Assembly: GCA_020465985.1 (NCBI GenBank)
Contig: JAANYP010000760.1
Span: 713,867 to 777,866, forward strand
Reading direction: 5' to 3'
Source of the DNA: Centrapalus pauciflorus
Taxonomy: Eukaryota; Streptophyta; Magnoliopsida; Asterales; Asteraceae
DNA length: 64,000 bases
Part shown: positions 1 through 10,855 of the stretch, piece by piece
How the letters are laid out: every line of letters begins with the position of its first letter
How positions within the stretch are numbered: position 1 is the first letter of the stretch
The notes under the pieces: generated by a model
What the model was told of the DNA's origin: nothing
The model's input: only the letters and a program-made list of their open reading frames with translations
The model's database searches: none
Made by a program: the position numbers and the translations under genes

Positions 1-170
1 AATTATCAAGTTTAACACATTTTTTTTGAACAAAATAAAATATCAAACATACCTTACTTATATTAAGTTTTTTATATTTTATCTCTATAAAAAGATATTT
101 ACATCGTTAAAAAGACTTTACATGATTATATATATACGAAAGAGCTCAAGAACTATTACATATACTTTTT

Positions 171-856
171 AGGGATAATTACAAAAATAGCCATTTTTCA
201 CATGTTTATTCACTTTTTAGCCACTTTATATACATTTTACCAAAATAGCCACACTTTACGTTACCACATTTACGTGATAGCCACAATTTACGTGATTTGT
301 ACTTTTTTTCATTTTTTAATGCATTACGTTACAAAAGGTGTTTGGTCACGTAAATTGTTGTACTTTACGTGAGCACTGATTTGTACTTTTTTCATTTTTT
401 AATGCATTACGTTACAAAAGGTGTTTGGTCACGTAAATTGTTGTACTTTACGTGACCACTGATTTGTACTTTTTTTTATTTTTTTAATGCATTACGTTAC
501 AAAAGGTGTTTGGTCACGTAAATTGTTGTACTTTACGTGACCATTTTTGCTCCTTCCCCATGAATGTTTGGTGGGATGTCTTGTCACACTTTAAAATATT
601 TTTTTAAGCAATCATTACCATTTTATGGGGAAGGAGCAAATTTTTAAAATTGGTCACGTAAAGTACAACAATTTACGTGACCAAACACCTTTTGTAACGT
701 AATGCATTAAAAAATGAAAAAAAAGTACAAATCACGTAAATTGTGGCTATCACGTAAATGCGGTAACGTAAAGTGTGGCTATTTTGGTAAAATGTATATA
801 AAATGGCTAAAAAGTGAATAAACATGTGAGATGTGACTATTTTTGTAATTATCCCT
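171..856. mobile_element. Foldback (palindromic MITE-like) element
   Basis: Long imperfect inverted repeat. The left end begins GGGATAATTACAAAAATAG (172) and the right end is its near reverse complement, finishing in TAATTATCCC. The left arm holds three tandem units of about 84 bp (near 290-541), each containing GCATTACGTTACAAAAGG and GGTCACGTAAATTG; the right arm holds one unit. The GGG...CCC ends resemble other foldbacks in this window that have 9-bp target duplications (MULE type), but I found no matching duplication here. No coding capacity. Confidence 0.8.
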
Positions 857-1748
857 TATTATGATTTATAAACAATATTTAGAATTTGTATCTTTATGGA
901 CAACAAAAAAATAACAATATAACATAAACTTTAAAACTCATAACATAAAGTTTAAATTTCGGTTTGGGCCGGGTTAAAAACCGAAAACCGGTGGACCGAA
1001 CCCGGAAAACCGAAAATAGTGTTTTTAAAGAAACCGAAACCGGACCAATTTCATTGATAACGGTTTGGTCCGAGCCATTTTTTTTGGTCCAAATGCTCGT
1101 CCCTAGTGTAAACGAGCAAATCGTTTAAAAGTGGTAAGCTCGAGACGGAGCTTGAACTCAGCTCATTTTGAGCTCGAGCTTGTGATTGGTTTTTAATTAA
1201 TTTTTATTAAACATTGCAACTATATATTAAATAAATGTTTATTATTTAACTATATATACATAGTTTATTTATTATTATATAATATATTATTTTTATATAA
1301 TTATATACGAGCTTTTTAGGCTTTCAATTTAGCTTGCGAGCCTAAATGAGCTTAATAATTGAAGCCTGGCCTTAGGTCGTATATTAGACAAGCTTTAAGT
1401 TAAGCTCAAGCTCAATTAATTGAATCGAAATTTAAAAAGTCTAGCTCGAGTAGCTAAGCTCACTAACACTTACATCCGTATATTCATGGATCCATCATTG
1501 TCTTGGTATTACCCAATTTGTTAAAATACTTGAAAAGTTAAAACACTCAGTCTACATCTATAAAATATTTTCAAGATTTTCTTGTTACCATTGTGTTCCT
1601 GTCATGGCATACTTACATGAATCCCATGCATACTCTGAAAATTTTTCGTAGACAAAAATATATAAAAATAATTAAATACCAATTATTGTAGTGCATATCC
1701 TGGATTTGCAATGCAATTGTTATCATTTATTGACATAAACTCGTGCAG
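857..1748. other. Non-coding, repeat-derived intron/flank
   Basis: This lies inside the presumed last intron of the TM9SF gene. It holds CCGGTTT/AACCGG-rich sequence (about 955-1100) and a GAGCTCGAGCTT-type repeat (about 1130-1460) resembling the sequence that flanks the hAT element at 31.3 and 32.6 kb. I see no further TM9SF exon. Confidence 0.5.
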
Positions 1749-1968
1749 GTCTTTTGTTTGTGGTGGATCAACGGGGCTCTTCATCTACGGCTATTGCTTG
1801 TATTACTACTATGGGCGTTCTGATATGACCGGTTTCATGCAGACCTCATTCTTCTTTGGGTACATGGCATGCATCTGTTACGGTTTCTTTCTGATGCTTG
1901 GCACCATCGGTTTTCGTGCTGCACTCTTCTTCGTTCGACATATATACCGTTCAATCAAGTGTGAGTGA
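1749..1968 (+). CDS. TM9SF (endomembrane protein 70) terminal exon, partial gene
   Basis: The last coding exon of a transmembrane-9 superfamily protein. The acceptor CAG ends at 1748. The reading then gives a C-terminal segment with the family hallmarks CGGSTGLFIYGYC, SGFMQ-like TGFMQTSFFFGYMA, GTIGFRAALFF and RHIYRSIKCE, ending in TGA at 1966-1968. In the family these are the last membrane spans and the short cytosolic tail. The tail's KxD/E-type end is a known Golgi/COPI retention signal, and the proteins sit in Golgi and endosomal membranes. The exon starts in phase after an upstream ...AG, because the family reads W-W-W-R-S-F here. The other exons are not visible, so they lie left of the window, with repeats filling the intron. 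The open reading frame extends upstream to an ATG at 1711, but that stretch is intron. Confidence 0.93.
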
Positions 1969-2915
1969 GAATTTTCTGCCCTTGTTCGGATATTTAGAAA
2001 TTTGTAAGGACCAAAATCTACAGTTGTGTTGTAGGAGAACATTTATGGAGTTGCAAGTTTTATATAAATATAATTAGTCTTCGATTATCCATCAAGAAGT
2101 TGTTTTCTTTTTCATGCTCAATACAGAGTCATTTCTTTTCTGCAGTGTTTCAATGTCTACTGTCACTTAATCATCGTTGCCTTTTTATCGAGTTATACGA
2201 AAAATCGATTGATTATATGCAAAACTTACACTGTTTTTCTTGTACTATGCTTTTGTGGGTATCCTAGAATCGGATAATGAATCAAAACAGGAAGATTATT
2301 AATGGGATAAGAATCAAAATCCCATAACTCAGTATCCGTAAGAAATCCCCTCGATCCTTCAAACGTTTTACACAGGATCTAAATGATCTCGGAAACTATG
2401 ATCATGAGCCGCTTCGATTTCCACACCGAACGCCACGATCTTTGAATGTAGTTTGCTGCTTGACCTTCACAAACCCTGAGCAGCAATCTTGGCCTTCCCT
2501 CCTGTTCTCCTGGGCCGTTTTGCGTTGATACCCGAATGCCAACCCCTCGCTCCCACCGCTTTGTAAGTACCCAAATATCCAAGGCAACCGGTACCAAATA
2601 TCCAAGGCAACCGGTACCAAATATCCAATTGAACATATATATTCGGTTCAGGATCGGGATATTCGGGATAAATATGGTACCGAAACCGTGAGTACCGAAA
2701 ACCGATTTTTAAGTAATTCAAAACTCGAGTATCGAACCGAATATATTAATTCGGTATCGGCCGGTACCGGTCCTGGTTCGAGAAATCGGCTCCGTCGCTC
2801 AACCCCTGGCTAAACCTCATTGGTTTTATTCATGATGTACATGTATCTGAAAATTAATGTCTTGCTAGTTCATTTTATAAAGAAAAAAAAAAGAACTCAC
2901 CCCAATCTATATATA
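1969..2915. other. 3' flank of the TM9SF gene plus CCGGT-rich repeat
   Basis: About 300 bp of probable 3' UTR follows the stop codon. From about 2570 there are two tandem 24-bp units (ATATCCAAGGCAACCGGTACC type), then GGTACCGAAACCG-type repeats to about 2790. The reverse-strand open frames here come from the repeats and have no family resemblance. Confidence 0.5.
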
Positions 2916-3129
2916 GAGGGGGTTCAATGGAAAACCACTTGTGAAAACCGCACTAAACCACCACAAATACATCAAATTCCCCGCGTGATGCATCAAAATC
3001 CTGCGTGATGCATTACATTATTTACGATCATGCCACTGCGTTATTCATGAAATGTACCAAATCGGACGGTATGCGTAGATTTCCATAGTTTTCAGGTGCA
3101 TATTGATTTTCCATTGAATCCACCCCTCT
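2916..3129. mobile_element. MITE, GGGTTCAATGG family (copy 1)
   Basis: Inverted-repeat ends: GGGGTTCAATGGAAAACC at the left and TTTTCCATTGAATCCACCCC at the right. The interior carries GTGATGCATCA/GTGATGCATTA units. The flanks are TATATA/TATCTA-rich. Sister copies lie at 12671-12878 and 20691-20918. Confidence 0.75.
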
Positions 3130-3504
3130 ATATCTATCTATATATGACTTATTAGTTATAATATAATAAAAATTTTAAAGAATATATAAAAATAATTACT
3201 ATTCATACATATAAATTTAAAAATATAAAAAATTAATAGGTAAAAAATATTATCACTCTTGTATACTTTTGTTTAAAAAAATATATTTGAATTTACCTTT
3301 TAGATTATTGTATTTCACATTAAAAAATATAATGTGTTATAAATACCCACTTAATAAGCGGCTAAAAAAACTAGTAGTATTATTATTCTAGTACTCAATA
3401 GTAGCATTATTTTAGTACTTAATCATAACATTTTTAAAAATAGTTGTTAATTAAAATCGAAGGGGTCTAATTAAACTCTAGGAAAAGGGAAACAATCAAC
3501 AAAA
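3130..3504. other. AT-rich intergenic, nothing recognised
   Basis: AT-rich spacer downstream of the first ubiquitin-like gene. No gene or bounded element seen. Confidence 0.5.
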
Positions 3505-4404
3505 TCAAGATCCACCGGTGACACAACCGTTAAAGATTTCAACTGTGTCACCTTGTGCAACTCGATGCCATCGGAAAGATTGATCTTCTTCCATCACATT
3601 TTGTTTATATATGAAGAAATACCCTTCTTCCGGCAACCGGAATCCGACTCCTTGATTCCTCACCTTCTGCAACTCCTTCCTCAATTCTCCGACGTTACTC
3701 ATCGGATTCAACTCCAACGCAATCTTTTCCCCGCTCTTCGACACCACATTTACTTTAAGTTTCTTCGAGTAATTGTTATTTCCAATCACATTATTCATAC
3801 TTAAACCACACGGATACGTTGTCGTAGTTGTTGTCGTTGCTGTTGCTGTTGCTGTTGGCGTTGGCGGTTTAAGTATTATCTCAACTTCTGAGCCATCAAC
3901 AAGCTGACCCTCATGCAACGTCTTATGATCATGTAATTCGATCCCATTTGCGTAAACGACAATCCTACTCAACGGGACTCCTTCAGTTTCGTTTATCTTC
4001 TCTTTGAGCTTCAAAACCGAATCATTCACGTCCATCTCTGTTACCACTCCAAACGTTTTCAATACGATCTTGATCTTGTGGGAAGAAGAATTACAAGAAG
4101 AAGGTGAAGGTGAAGGGTTTGGTTCGGTTTTGACAATATTGGCGGTTACCGACGACGTTGATGGTGGTTGAGGATCGACGGTTGGGGTGTTGATGAGAAG
4201 CTTAATACGTGATCGATCAAAGATGTTGGTTGGATGAATGTTGAGATCGTCGGGTAAGGTTTCGTCATTGAAGATTACGGTTTGTTGATGAACCGGAATA
4301 CCTTGATACTTTTGTACCTTTTCTTTGATTTCTAACATGGTATCAAAGTATCCAACTTCAATCCAAAATGGCTTCCCTTTATCGGGTTCGAAATATAAAT
4401 CCAT
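3505..4404 (-). CDS. Triple ubiquitin-like domain protein (copy 1)
   Basis: Intact single-exon frame of 299 aa starting MDLYFEP. Three ubiquitin-like beta-grasp units can be read. Unit 1 is about residues 1-72, with IKEKVQKYQGIPVHQQ, IFNDETLPDD and SRIKLLI. Unit 2 is about 108-180, with KIKIVLKTFG, LKLKEKINETEGVPLSRI, GIELHDHKTL and GSEVEIILK. Unit 3 is about 214-297, with KLKVNVVSKSGEKIALELNP, VGELRKEL and EDQSFRWHRV. The linkers are Pro/Ser-rich and Thr/Ala-rich (an ACN/GTN run). There is no free C-terminal Gly-Gly (it ends TGGS), so it is a Ubl-fold protein and not a conjugated modifier. A role in ubiquitin- or proteasome-related binding is plausible but inferred. It is a tandem paralogue of the gene at 5165-6076, same strand, about 760 bp apart. 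Confidence 0.88.
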   Translation of the reverse strand: MDLYFEPDKGKPFWIEVGYFDTMLEIKEKVQKYQGIPVHQQTVIFNDETLPDDLNIHPTNIFDRSRIKLLINTPTVDPQPPSTSSVTANIVKTEPNPSPSPSSCNSSSHKIKIVLKTFGVVTEMDVNDSVLKLKEKINETEGVPLSRIVVYANGIELHDHKTLHEGQLVDGSEVEIILKPPTPTATATATTTTTTTYPCGLSMNNVIGNNNYSKKLKVNVVSKSGEKIALELNPMSNVGELRKELQKVRNQGVGFRLPEEGYFFIYKQNVMEEDQSFRWHRVAQGDTVEIFNGCVTGGS

Positions 4405-4699
4405 CTTTCGTTATACAAGTTTTTCACTTTCTCATTTTCATATGATTCAAGATCTTTAATTTTATAGCGAAGATTTTGGAATTAAGAGGTTTTACCGATT
4501 CATAATCATGAATATATAAATCTTTGGTCAATTTCGTTTGGATACTCCGAGGATATGCAGGAAAAGTTTTAAATACCAATTCTTATATATATATCGTATT
4601 ATTATTCAATTATATATAACTTAATTTTTTGATATTTTTAAGTAAATTTTGCTAATTTTCTGAAAGTTTTAACTATATGTTACTCGATCGCTAGCTTAT

Positions 4700-5028
4700 A
4701 CAATGAGTATGTTTGACAAAACTAGCTGTAGCTTTGTGTTTTTAAAAGATGTAGAGCTTTTTAGTAACTGAAACTTTTGAGAGCTGAAGCTTTTTAAAAG
4801 AGCTGGAGCTTTTAGTTTTATAAATGTGTTTGGTAAAAGTAGCTGTAGCTGTAGTTTTTAGTATTAAATTACGTAAAATGACATTAATATTAATTAAATG
4901 TGGTAGTTTATGATTAATAGAAGGGTAAAATAGTAAATATGTTTGACTAAAAGCTCTGGAGCTTTTCAAAAGCTAAAAGCCTCCAAAAGCTCTTGAAAGC
5001 TCTTAGAAGCTCTCTACCAAACATAGCC
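4700..5028. mobile_element. Palindromic MITE between the two Ubl genes
   Basis: The left end GTATGTTTGACAAAACTAGC is mirrored at the right end by AGCTCTCTACCAAACATAGC. Both arms are rich in AGCTTTT/AAAAGCT words (agctgtagct, ggagctttt). This is typical of hAT-type plant MITEs with a GTTTGGTA-like terminus. The flanks CAATGAGTA and CAATAAGTA are similar but not identical, so the target duplication is unproven. Confidence 0.65.
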
Positions 5029-5164
5029 AATAAGTACATTTTTACGATTGATCGTTACGTACTAAAGAAATTATTAAAAAGCAGCGAGACGTACATCGAT
5101 TCTTAGAAAATTTGAATACAAAGAATGATCGAATATATATTTTCAAGATCAATCTATCGATCGA

Positions 5165-6076
5165 TTAGCCAGAAGTGACATGACCATTAAACACATCGAT
5201 TATATCATCTTGTTCGACTCCGTGCCATCTAAAAGATTGATCTTCTGACATAACAGCTTGATCATGAATGAAGAAATATCCTTCTTCTGGTAAAGGAAAT
5301 ACGATCCCTTGGTCTTTCGCCTTCTCCAACTCCTTCCTTAGTTCCGAAACTTTAGTCACCGGATTCATATCCAACGTGAGCGTATATTCTCCGCACCTCG
5401 ACACCACATTCACCTTCACTTTCTTCGAGTAATGGTTTCCTGTAAGATTCACTCGACGTGTTGTTGTCGTCGTTGCTGCCGTCGTCATAGTCGGAGGTGG
5501 TGGCATTAGCGGCTTTAAGCTTATCGTTGGCGGCGTTATCGGCTTAAGCATTATCTCGACTTCAGAACCATCAAAAAGTTGACACTCGCGTAACGTATAA
5601 TGATCATGTAACTCGATCCCATTCGAGGAAACAACAATCCTACTCAACGGAATCATTCCTAGTTGTAACTCATTGATCTTTTCTTTGAGTTTTGAAACGG
5701 AATCGTTCATGTCCATCTCCATTACGATTCCAATGGTTTTCAAAAGAATCTTGATCTTGTGTGAAAAAGACAAAGGTGGCGGTGGCGGAATTGGTTCATG
5801 AGTTAACGGCAACGGTGGTGGTGGTGGTTGATGATCGGCGGTAGGGGTGGTGTTGATGATAAGCTTGATAGATGACTGGTCAGGGATGTCGGAGGTGATG
5901 ATGTTGAGATCGTCCGGTAGGGTTTTTCCATTAAATTTGAGGGTTTGTTGATGAACTGGGACGCCATGAAAGATTGCTATCTTTTCTTTGATTTGTTTAA
6001 TGGTGTCAAAGTAGTCGACTTCAATCCAGAATGGTGGGATGCCGGCCTTATGATCAGGTTCGAAATACAAATCCAT
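5165..6076 (-). CDS. Triple ubiquitin-like domain protein (copy 2)
   Basis: Intact 303-aa frame starting MDLYFEPDHKAG, clearly paralogous to 3505-4404 along its whole length. Ubl 1 (about 1-75) has IKEKIAIFHGVPVHQQ and LKFNGKTLPDD. Ubl 2 (about 104-180) has KIKILLKTIGIVMEMDMNDS and SNGIELHDHYTL. Ubl 3 (about 216-300) has KKVKVNVVSRCGEYTLTLDM and SELRKELEKAKDQGI. The linkers are unusually proline-rich (PPPPPLPLTHEP, then PPTISLKPLMPPPPT) and differ most between the copies, while the folds are conserved. The presumed 5' leader (6077-6130) is CT-rich in the sense direction. Ends in TAA, with no Gly-Gly tail. Molecular function not established. Confidence 0.88.
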   Translation of the reverse strand: MDLYFEPDHKAGIPPFWIEVDYFDTIKQIKEKIAIFHGVPVHQQTLKFNGKTLPDDLNIITSDIPDQSSIKLIINTTPTADHQPPPPPLPLTHEPIPPPPPLSFSHKIKILLKTIGIVMEMDMNDSVSKLKEKINELQLGMIPLSRIVVSSNGIELHDHYTLRECQLFDGSEVEIMLKPITPPTISLKPLMPPPPTMTTAATTTTTRRVNLTGNHYSKKVKVNVVSRCGEYTLTLDMNPVTKVSELRKELEKAKDQGIVFPLPEEGYFFIHDQAVMSEDQSFRWHGVEQDDIIDVFNGHVTSG

Positions 6077-6276
6077 GAATGAAAGTTCTGCAAATCTAGA
6101 GAGAGAGAGAGAAAGGATGATGATGAATGTAGAGAGAGAAAGTGTGAGTTTGTGTGTGTAGAGGAGATAAGTTTGTACGGAAAAATATGAAGAAGGATTA
6201 TGAGTTTATCTTTATTTACCGTACAAGAATGAAGAATCTCTAAGGAAGTGCAACAAACAAAATGATTAGTACTCAT

Positions 6277-6887
6277 CGATTGACACGTGTCAAGATCTTC
6301 CTATGTAATTCCAGCCAATAGGATACCAACACGTTACATGCGGCACACCATCATATATTCTGCCTCCTAAAATAAATAACCACTAAATACAACAATATAT
6401 TCTAGAAATTCATAGTGATTACCATATTTTTACAAATTGACCTTCAATGATTAATTATGTTTTAAAAGTCAAATTTTAGATTAGTTAGAATTAAGGATTG
6501 AGCGAAAAACTCGTTTAAATTGAACCGTACTGAAACAGGATCCGAATAGAACCAAAACGTTTCATTTTCGGGTACAAATATTTAAGAAAGATTTTGAGTT
6601 TATGATTCAACCATACGATCATTTACAAAAAGCTGCGTTGTACAACTTATCTATATATCCAACTTATTTAGACTAATAACAAGTTTAATTATTTATACAA
6701 AACCCTTAATTATCAAGAGATCCTGACCACCAGGAGATCGACATCATCAAAACGTAACGATATCTCGACTTTTGAGTAACTCTTCATGGGGTTCATCTTA
6801 TAAACTCCATTGTTGTCATTGACACTATGAATCAATCCCCATATCTAACAAGAAATGGTATATTTGTGTCCCACAAACAAAACAAAA

Positions 6888-6919
<32 letters not shown>

Positions 6920-7313
6920 GTTAAAAATAAAGGGTTTAGAAGACCAAGAAATTATTTAATAAAAAGTTTCCAAAAGCAGGTTAATTTGCCAAATTTGTCT
7001 AGTGATTTGGATTCATAATAGTGTGTATGATCCATTGATGCCTCCACTAAGAAGCAATACCTATAAACATGAAAGATCTGTAATATATGCAAAGCAAGAA
7101 GACAAAGGGTTTTTGTGGTAAGAAAACTTACCCATGATTGTGCAAATAGACCAAACTGGTTATTTCAACTCCACATGATATTATGATAAGAATTTGTAAT
7201 CATAACCCTTTTTAATAACTTAAAATTAATTTATACAAATTGATATTGGATTAAGTTGTTTATATGCATGCCAAAACACCCCCAATTGCCCCAAGTACTA
7301 CTGCTAGTGTGAA
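6277..7313. other. Intergenic, homopolymer-bearing, no gene seen
   Basis: AT-rich spacer with a poly(T) run of more than 20 at about 6892-6919. The forward open frame spanning the poly(T) is not gene-like. Confidence 0.5.
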
Positions 7314-7465
7314 CATGGGCGGAGCCACATGGAGAGAAGCAGGGGAAAAAAGACTTCTTGCGTATACTTGACAAATTTTAGCATATGTGTTTCGGAAAAT
7401 TAACATAAGGAATACCTTATACAACCTCATGCCCCCAACGGAAATTTTTTCTAGATCCGCCACTG
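7314..7465. mobile_element. hAT-like miniature element
   Basis: The ends CATGGGCGGAGCCACATGG and TCTAGATCCGCCACTG match the GGCGGAnCC/GGnTCCGCC termini of the two larger hAT-like elements in this window (31368-32537 and 37002-38342). No clear 8-bp target duplication. Confidence 0.55.
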
Positions 7466-7740
7466 AAGAGAGGATTCCAACGATATAAAGAACGTCCAAA
7501 ACGGAGCTAAGATGAATGAGATATCGATGCTCAAAGATTGGTGTTTGGAATTAATGAAACACTTTCTAGTGGGTGAACTTGAGTCCACATAGGAAGGGAG
7601 AGAGAAATCAAAGTGGGTTTATGAGGAGGAGTGTTCAAAGCCATAACAAGATTGTTTGTGGTTTTACTCTAATGCCTACCCGCGCGTAGGGGGGTGCATA
7701 TCTTGGACCTCGAAGGCTAAAATCCACTGAACTTTAACAC
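7466..7740 (-). repeat. Repeated fragment shared with the 31.5-kb hAT element
   Basis: Sequence such as CCAACGATATAAAGAACGTC, GATGAATGAGATATCGATGC and GATTGTTTGTGGTTTTACT recurs at 31545-31730 and 32290-32390, inside the hAT-like element there. Read on the minus strand, both copies keep an open stretch containing KHQSLSIDISFILA-FWT-FISL. It could be a captured gene fragment or element-internal sequence. I do not recognise the protein. Confidence 0.6.
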
Positions 7741-8889
7741 TTGAAGCACTTGCATTCCACAAAATATTTTGCACTTTAACAACAAGACGTTGCTGCTTCC
7801 AAAAACGAAGAACACTTCGAAGTCACTTGAATTTTCAGGCAAGTTGGTTACCTCCGGCAGTACAGACTGCTTTGGCTGTTGTACCCTGGGAAACAGACTT
7901 CGAATATGTTTTAAGGAAATCGTGTCAAACACGAGACTCATCTTTTTTTTTCCGTATTGTAATTTACTTTTCCAGTATTGTTATTTCCTTTACTTGTAAT
8001 TTTAATTTACGTATTCTATTTCTTTCTGCGTATTGTAATTTAATTTCAGAATTGTAATTCGTAATACATTTCTTATATTTTATCATTGGTATCATAAATG
8101 ATGGATACTTGACAAATTACATGAATCCATTTTTCTTCTCTTTGCTTGTTGAAAATTTAGTCAGAATATGTCAAAAAAAGATTATAGTGACTAAAAATTT
8201 CAATCACTAAATCCTTAATAATATAATTAGTTTTGTATTAACTTTTTCTATTTATTTAATTACATTAATAGTAAATAAAATTAAAAATTACATAATGTAA
8301 AAAAATTATTTCATTTCTTAAATAATAAGTTGTACATCATCCTTTAAAAAAATAATAACATGAAAAATAATAAATTAAATATTAATAACAAGTTTTATTC
8401 ACAAATGAGATGGACACATCCTAACAAATGTATTCCTACGGCAATCAAATAACTTCGATTCCATCTTGATTAACCAAAATGTACATCTTACGAAAGTGTA
8501 TACATATACCTTCTATTAACAAATGTATAACAAATCAACTATACATATACTTATATACAACTTCGGTTATCAAATACCATGTGAATCTTTCAAAGATATT
8601 TCATCGAACATCGGCTAATCGAAACCTTCCTCATATAAATCATTAGACAGTTTTAAAAAATATTATTTGAGAAAGTTATACCGAAACAAATTCCCATCAC
8701 AAGATCATGAGAAAACCAAAACTAAGATGAACTTGAGGATAATCTTACCCATGTTTGAAGATTTGTTGATGTATTCCTCAAATTAAAAACCTTCAATTGC
8801 GCAGACTCTTTCTTCTTCCTTCCACTTCCTGTACTATTTTCAACAGTATCCAAAGCACCTAAACAACCTTTACAATATCATCAATATAT
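7741..8889. other. Intergenic, nothing recognised
   Basis: AT-rich sequence without a convincing reading frame or bounded repeat. Confidence 0.5.
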
Positions 8890-9223
8890 CACTACAAACA
8901 AAATGTCATTTTGTGACACGTAAAAAATATCATTAGAAGTCAAAAAGTGTCACTATAGGTGTTAAAACTTTTTACCTACACAACAAAAAGAGTAGGTAAA
9001 AGTGGAGCAGTATAAATATATAGTGACTGAAAATGTATGTATGTGGGTATAGGCCTCAAGTATTTTTGTGACAAAATTTTTGTGTCACTACTTAATAAAA
9101 GTGTAGGTAAAAGATTGCTCTATACAAACTCTTTTTTTATAAGTGATGCTAAAAGTACGATATGGTGACACTTTTTTGTGTCACTAAAAGCGTGTGTCAC
9201 TAAATAACATTTTTCTTGTAGTG
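8890..9223. mobile_element. Non-autonomous CACTA (En/Spm) miniature element
   Basis: Starts CACTACAAACAAAATGTCA and ends ACATTTTTCTTGTAGTG, the CACTA terminal inverted repeat. It is flanked by a 3-bp duplication, TAT (8887-8889 and 9224-9226), as expected for CACTA elements. Subterminal repeats of AGTGACAC/GTGTCACT occur in both halves. It is 334 bp with no transposase. Confidence 0.9.
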
Positions 9224-9428
9224 TATGTAAAATCACATGCCATCGTTCAATGATTTGCAGGATTAAAGATTTGAGATTTGAAAGAGGGCATTTTTTTCGG
9301 ATGAGAGATTGATGAGTGGCTTTACCATCTCTCATTTGATAATAAGACGGTGAGAGGTTTGGACCTATTATCGATATAATTTATCAAACACTCTTATTTT
9401 TGAACTCTCTCCGCCGAATAAGATTTAG

Positions 9429-9558
9429 GATTATGTTTGGTATAGGGGATTAAGAGGAGAGAAATGGAAATAAGAGGAATTCTCATGTTTGTTTGTTAAC
9501 ATGAGAATTCCTCTTATTTCCATTTCTCTCCTCTTAATTCCCTATACTAAACATAATC
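9429..9558. repeat. Near-perfect hairpin, about 61-bp arms
   Basis: The left arm 9429-9489 (core AGAGGAGAGAAATGGAAATA) is reverse-complemented at 9498-9558, with about two differences and an 8-nt loop. If transcribed it would form a long duplex like a young miRNA/siRNA hairpin. More likely it is a foldback MITE, since its ends carry the GTTTGGTA-type word common in plant MITEs. Confidence 0.8.
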
Positions 9559-9959
9559 TAGGTGTTCATAAGAGGTAAATGAGACCAATCAAACACACCC
9601 TTACTCAATCCAGGAGGCATGTCAATACTCCCAACACCTGCCAGTAAATATATACAACAATTTTTCATAAATCAAATTACATTACAAGTGAAAAAAATAA
9701 TTAAAAGAAATAAAACAGAGAACCCCTGCTGGTGTAGGTTGTGCAGATTGAGACACACACTCTTTTGTAAGTTGCTTGCATGTAAGATATAACTTAAAGG
9801 CTTGGTTGTGGTAGTTGATCTAGTGTCATCTGTTTATGCAAATTAAAAGAACTAAAATGGCAATTGAATTTTCTCTTTGGTTAACTTAAAGTTGCTTGTG
9901 AAGACGATATGACAAAGATTAAGACAGATGATATCTTTCCGCAAGTGCAGCTGTTATCG

Positions 9960-10440
9960 GGTCTTTGGTTCACAAATAGGAAGCCAACGTTGCAAATAAA
10001 TTGTGGCTTAGGTGGTTTGTAAATCCTTTTGAGTTGATTTTCTAAATTCTCGGTTGGGGTGACGGATTTGTACTTTGGGATCTTTTGCTCTGGGATTCTA
10101 TGTGTAGTTCTTAATTAGAACCATCAGGCTTGCCCTGGTGGCCACCAAGTTTCCATAAGGAGCTTGGGGAGGGTTGTTACTCGGGTTCGATCCTCACTAG
10201 AGACGGATTTTGGGGTTTTCCCTTCAGGTGAACTAATCTAACTATGGAGATTTTAATCTAACTAGGAGATTGTGGTGGGGATCGAACCGGGATCTGTTGG
10301 CACTTGGGCCTAGGCGATAACCACCACACCAGCCGTTCAAAAAAAAAAGAAAGTTCTTAATTAGGCTCTAGCCTGGACACAGTTGTGTTGTATTTTCTCT
10401 AGTTGGTGTTTCAATAAATCTTGCCTTTCAAAATTGACCC
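9960..10440 (+). repeat. Possible LINE 3' tail disrupted by a SINE
   Basis: Non-coding sequence with the look of a plant L1 3' region: TTGTGTTGTATTTTCTCTAG, then GTTTCAATAAATCTTGCC. It is split by the SINE at 10119. No reverse-transcriptase frame remains, so this is tentative. Confidence 0.3.
10119..10351 (+). mobile_element. SINE (tRNA-derived)
   Basis: Pol III type promoter: A-box-like TGCCCTGGTGGCCA and B-box GGGTTCGATCC. The 3' end is GCCGTTC followed by an A-rich tail. Flanked by an exact 13-bp duplication, AGTTCTTAATTAG (10106-10118 and 10352-10364), as left by target-primed reverse transcription. About 233 bp. Confidence 0.9.
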
Positions 10441-10855
10441 TTAACAGGCTTTAAGCAATTAAGCATTTCCAACTTGCTACCAAATGTACAAATTCAATTA
10501 ATTACAGCAGTTGTTTATAGTTCTACAAGTTCGATCTTTGCGGAATCTTAAATTTTCAAAGTAAACTATAAGCCAACTTTATATGATCAAAAGGGATTAT
10601 AAGATGAAAGGCCACATATCTAGCTAGCATGCCCTAAATGAGTCTGGCTTTCCAGATTTTTTTTTCCAGGAAAAAAAAAAAAAGAAAGATCATTGATAAT
10701 TTACTGCAGCTAGCAGAGAATGCTATATTTGAATAAAAAAAGTACTGTGAGATGATAAACAATATGATGATACAATATATTTCTCATTAAAAGGTATATT
10801 CTGAACCATACATCATTGACTTCAACTACTGTTAGCTGGTCAAATCAACAAGTGA

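Noticed and set aside
290..541. Regular direct repeats resembling a CRISPR array
   Set aside because: The units of about 84 bp are repeated whole with no unique spacers, and they belong to one arm of a plant foldback element.
162..865. 9-bp target duplication for the first foldback
   Set aside because: Flanks TACTTTTTA and TTATTATGA do not match.
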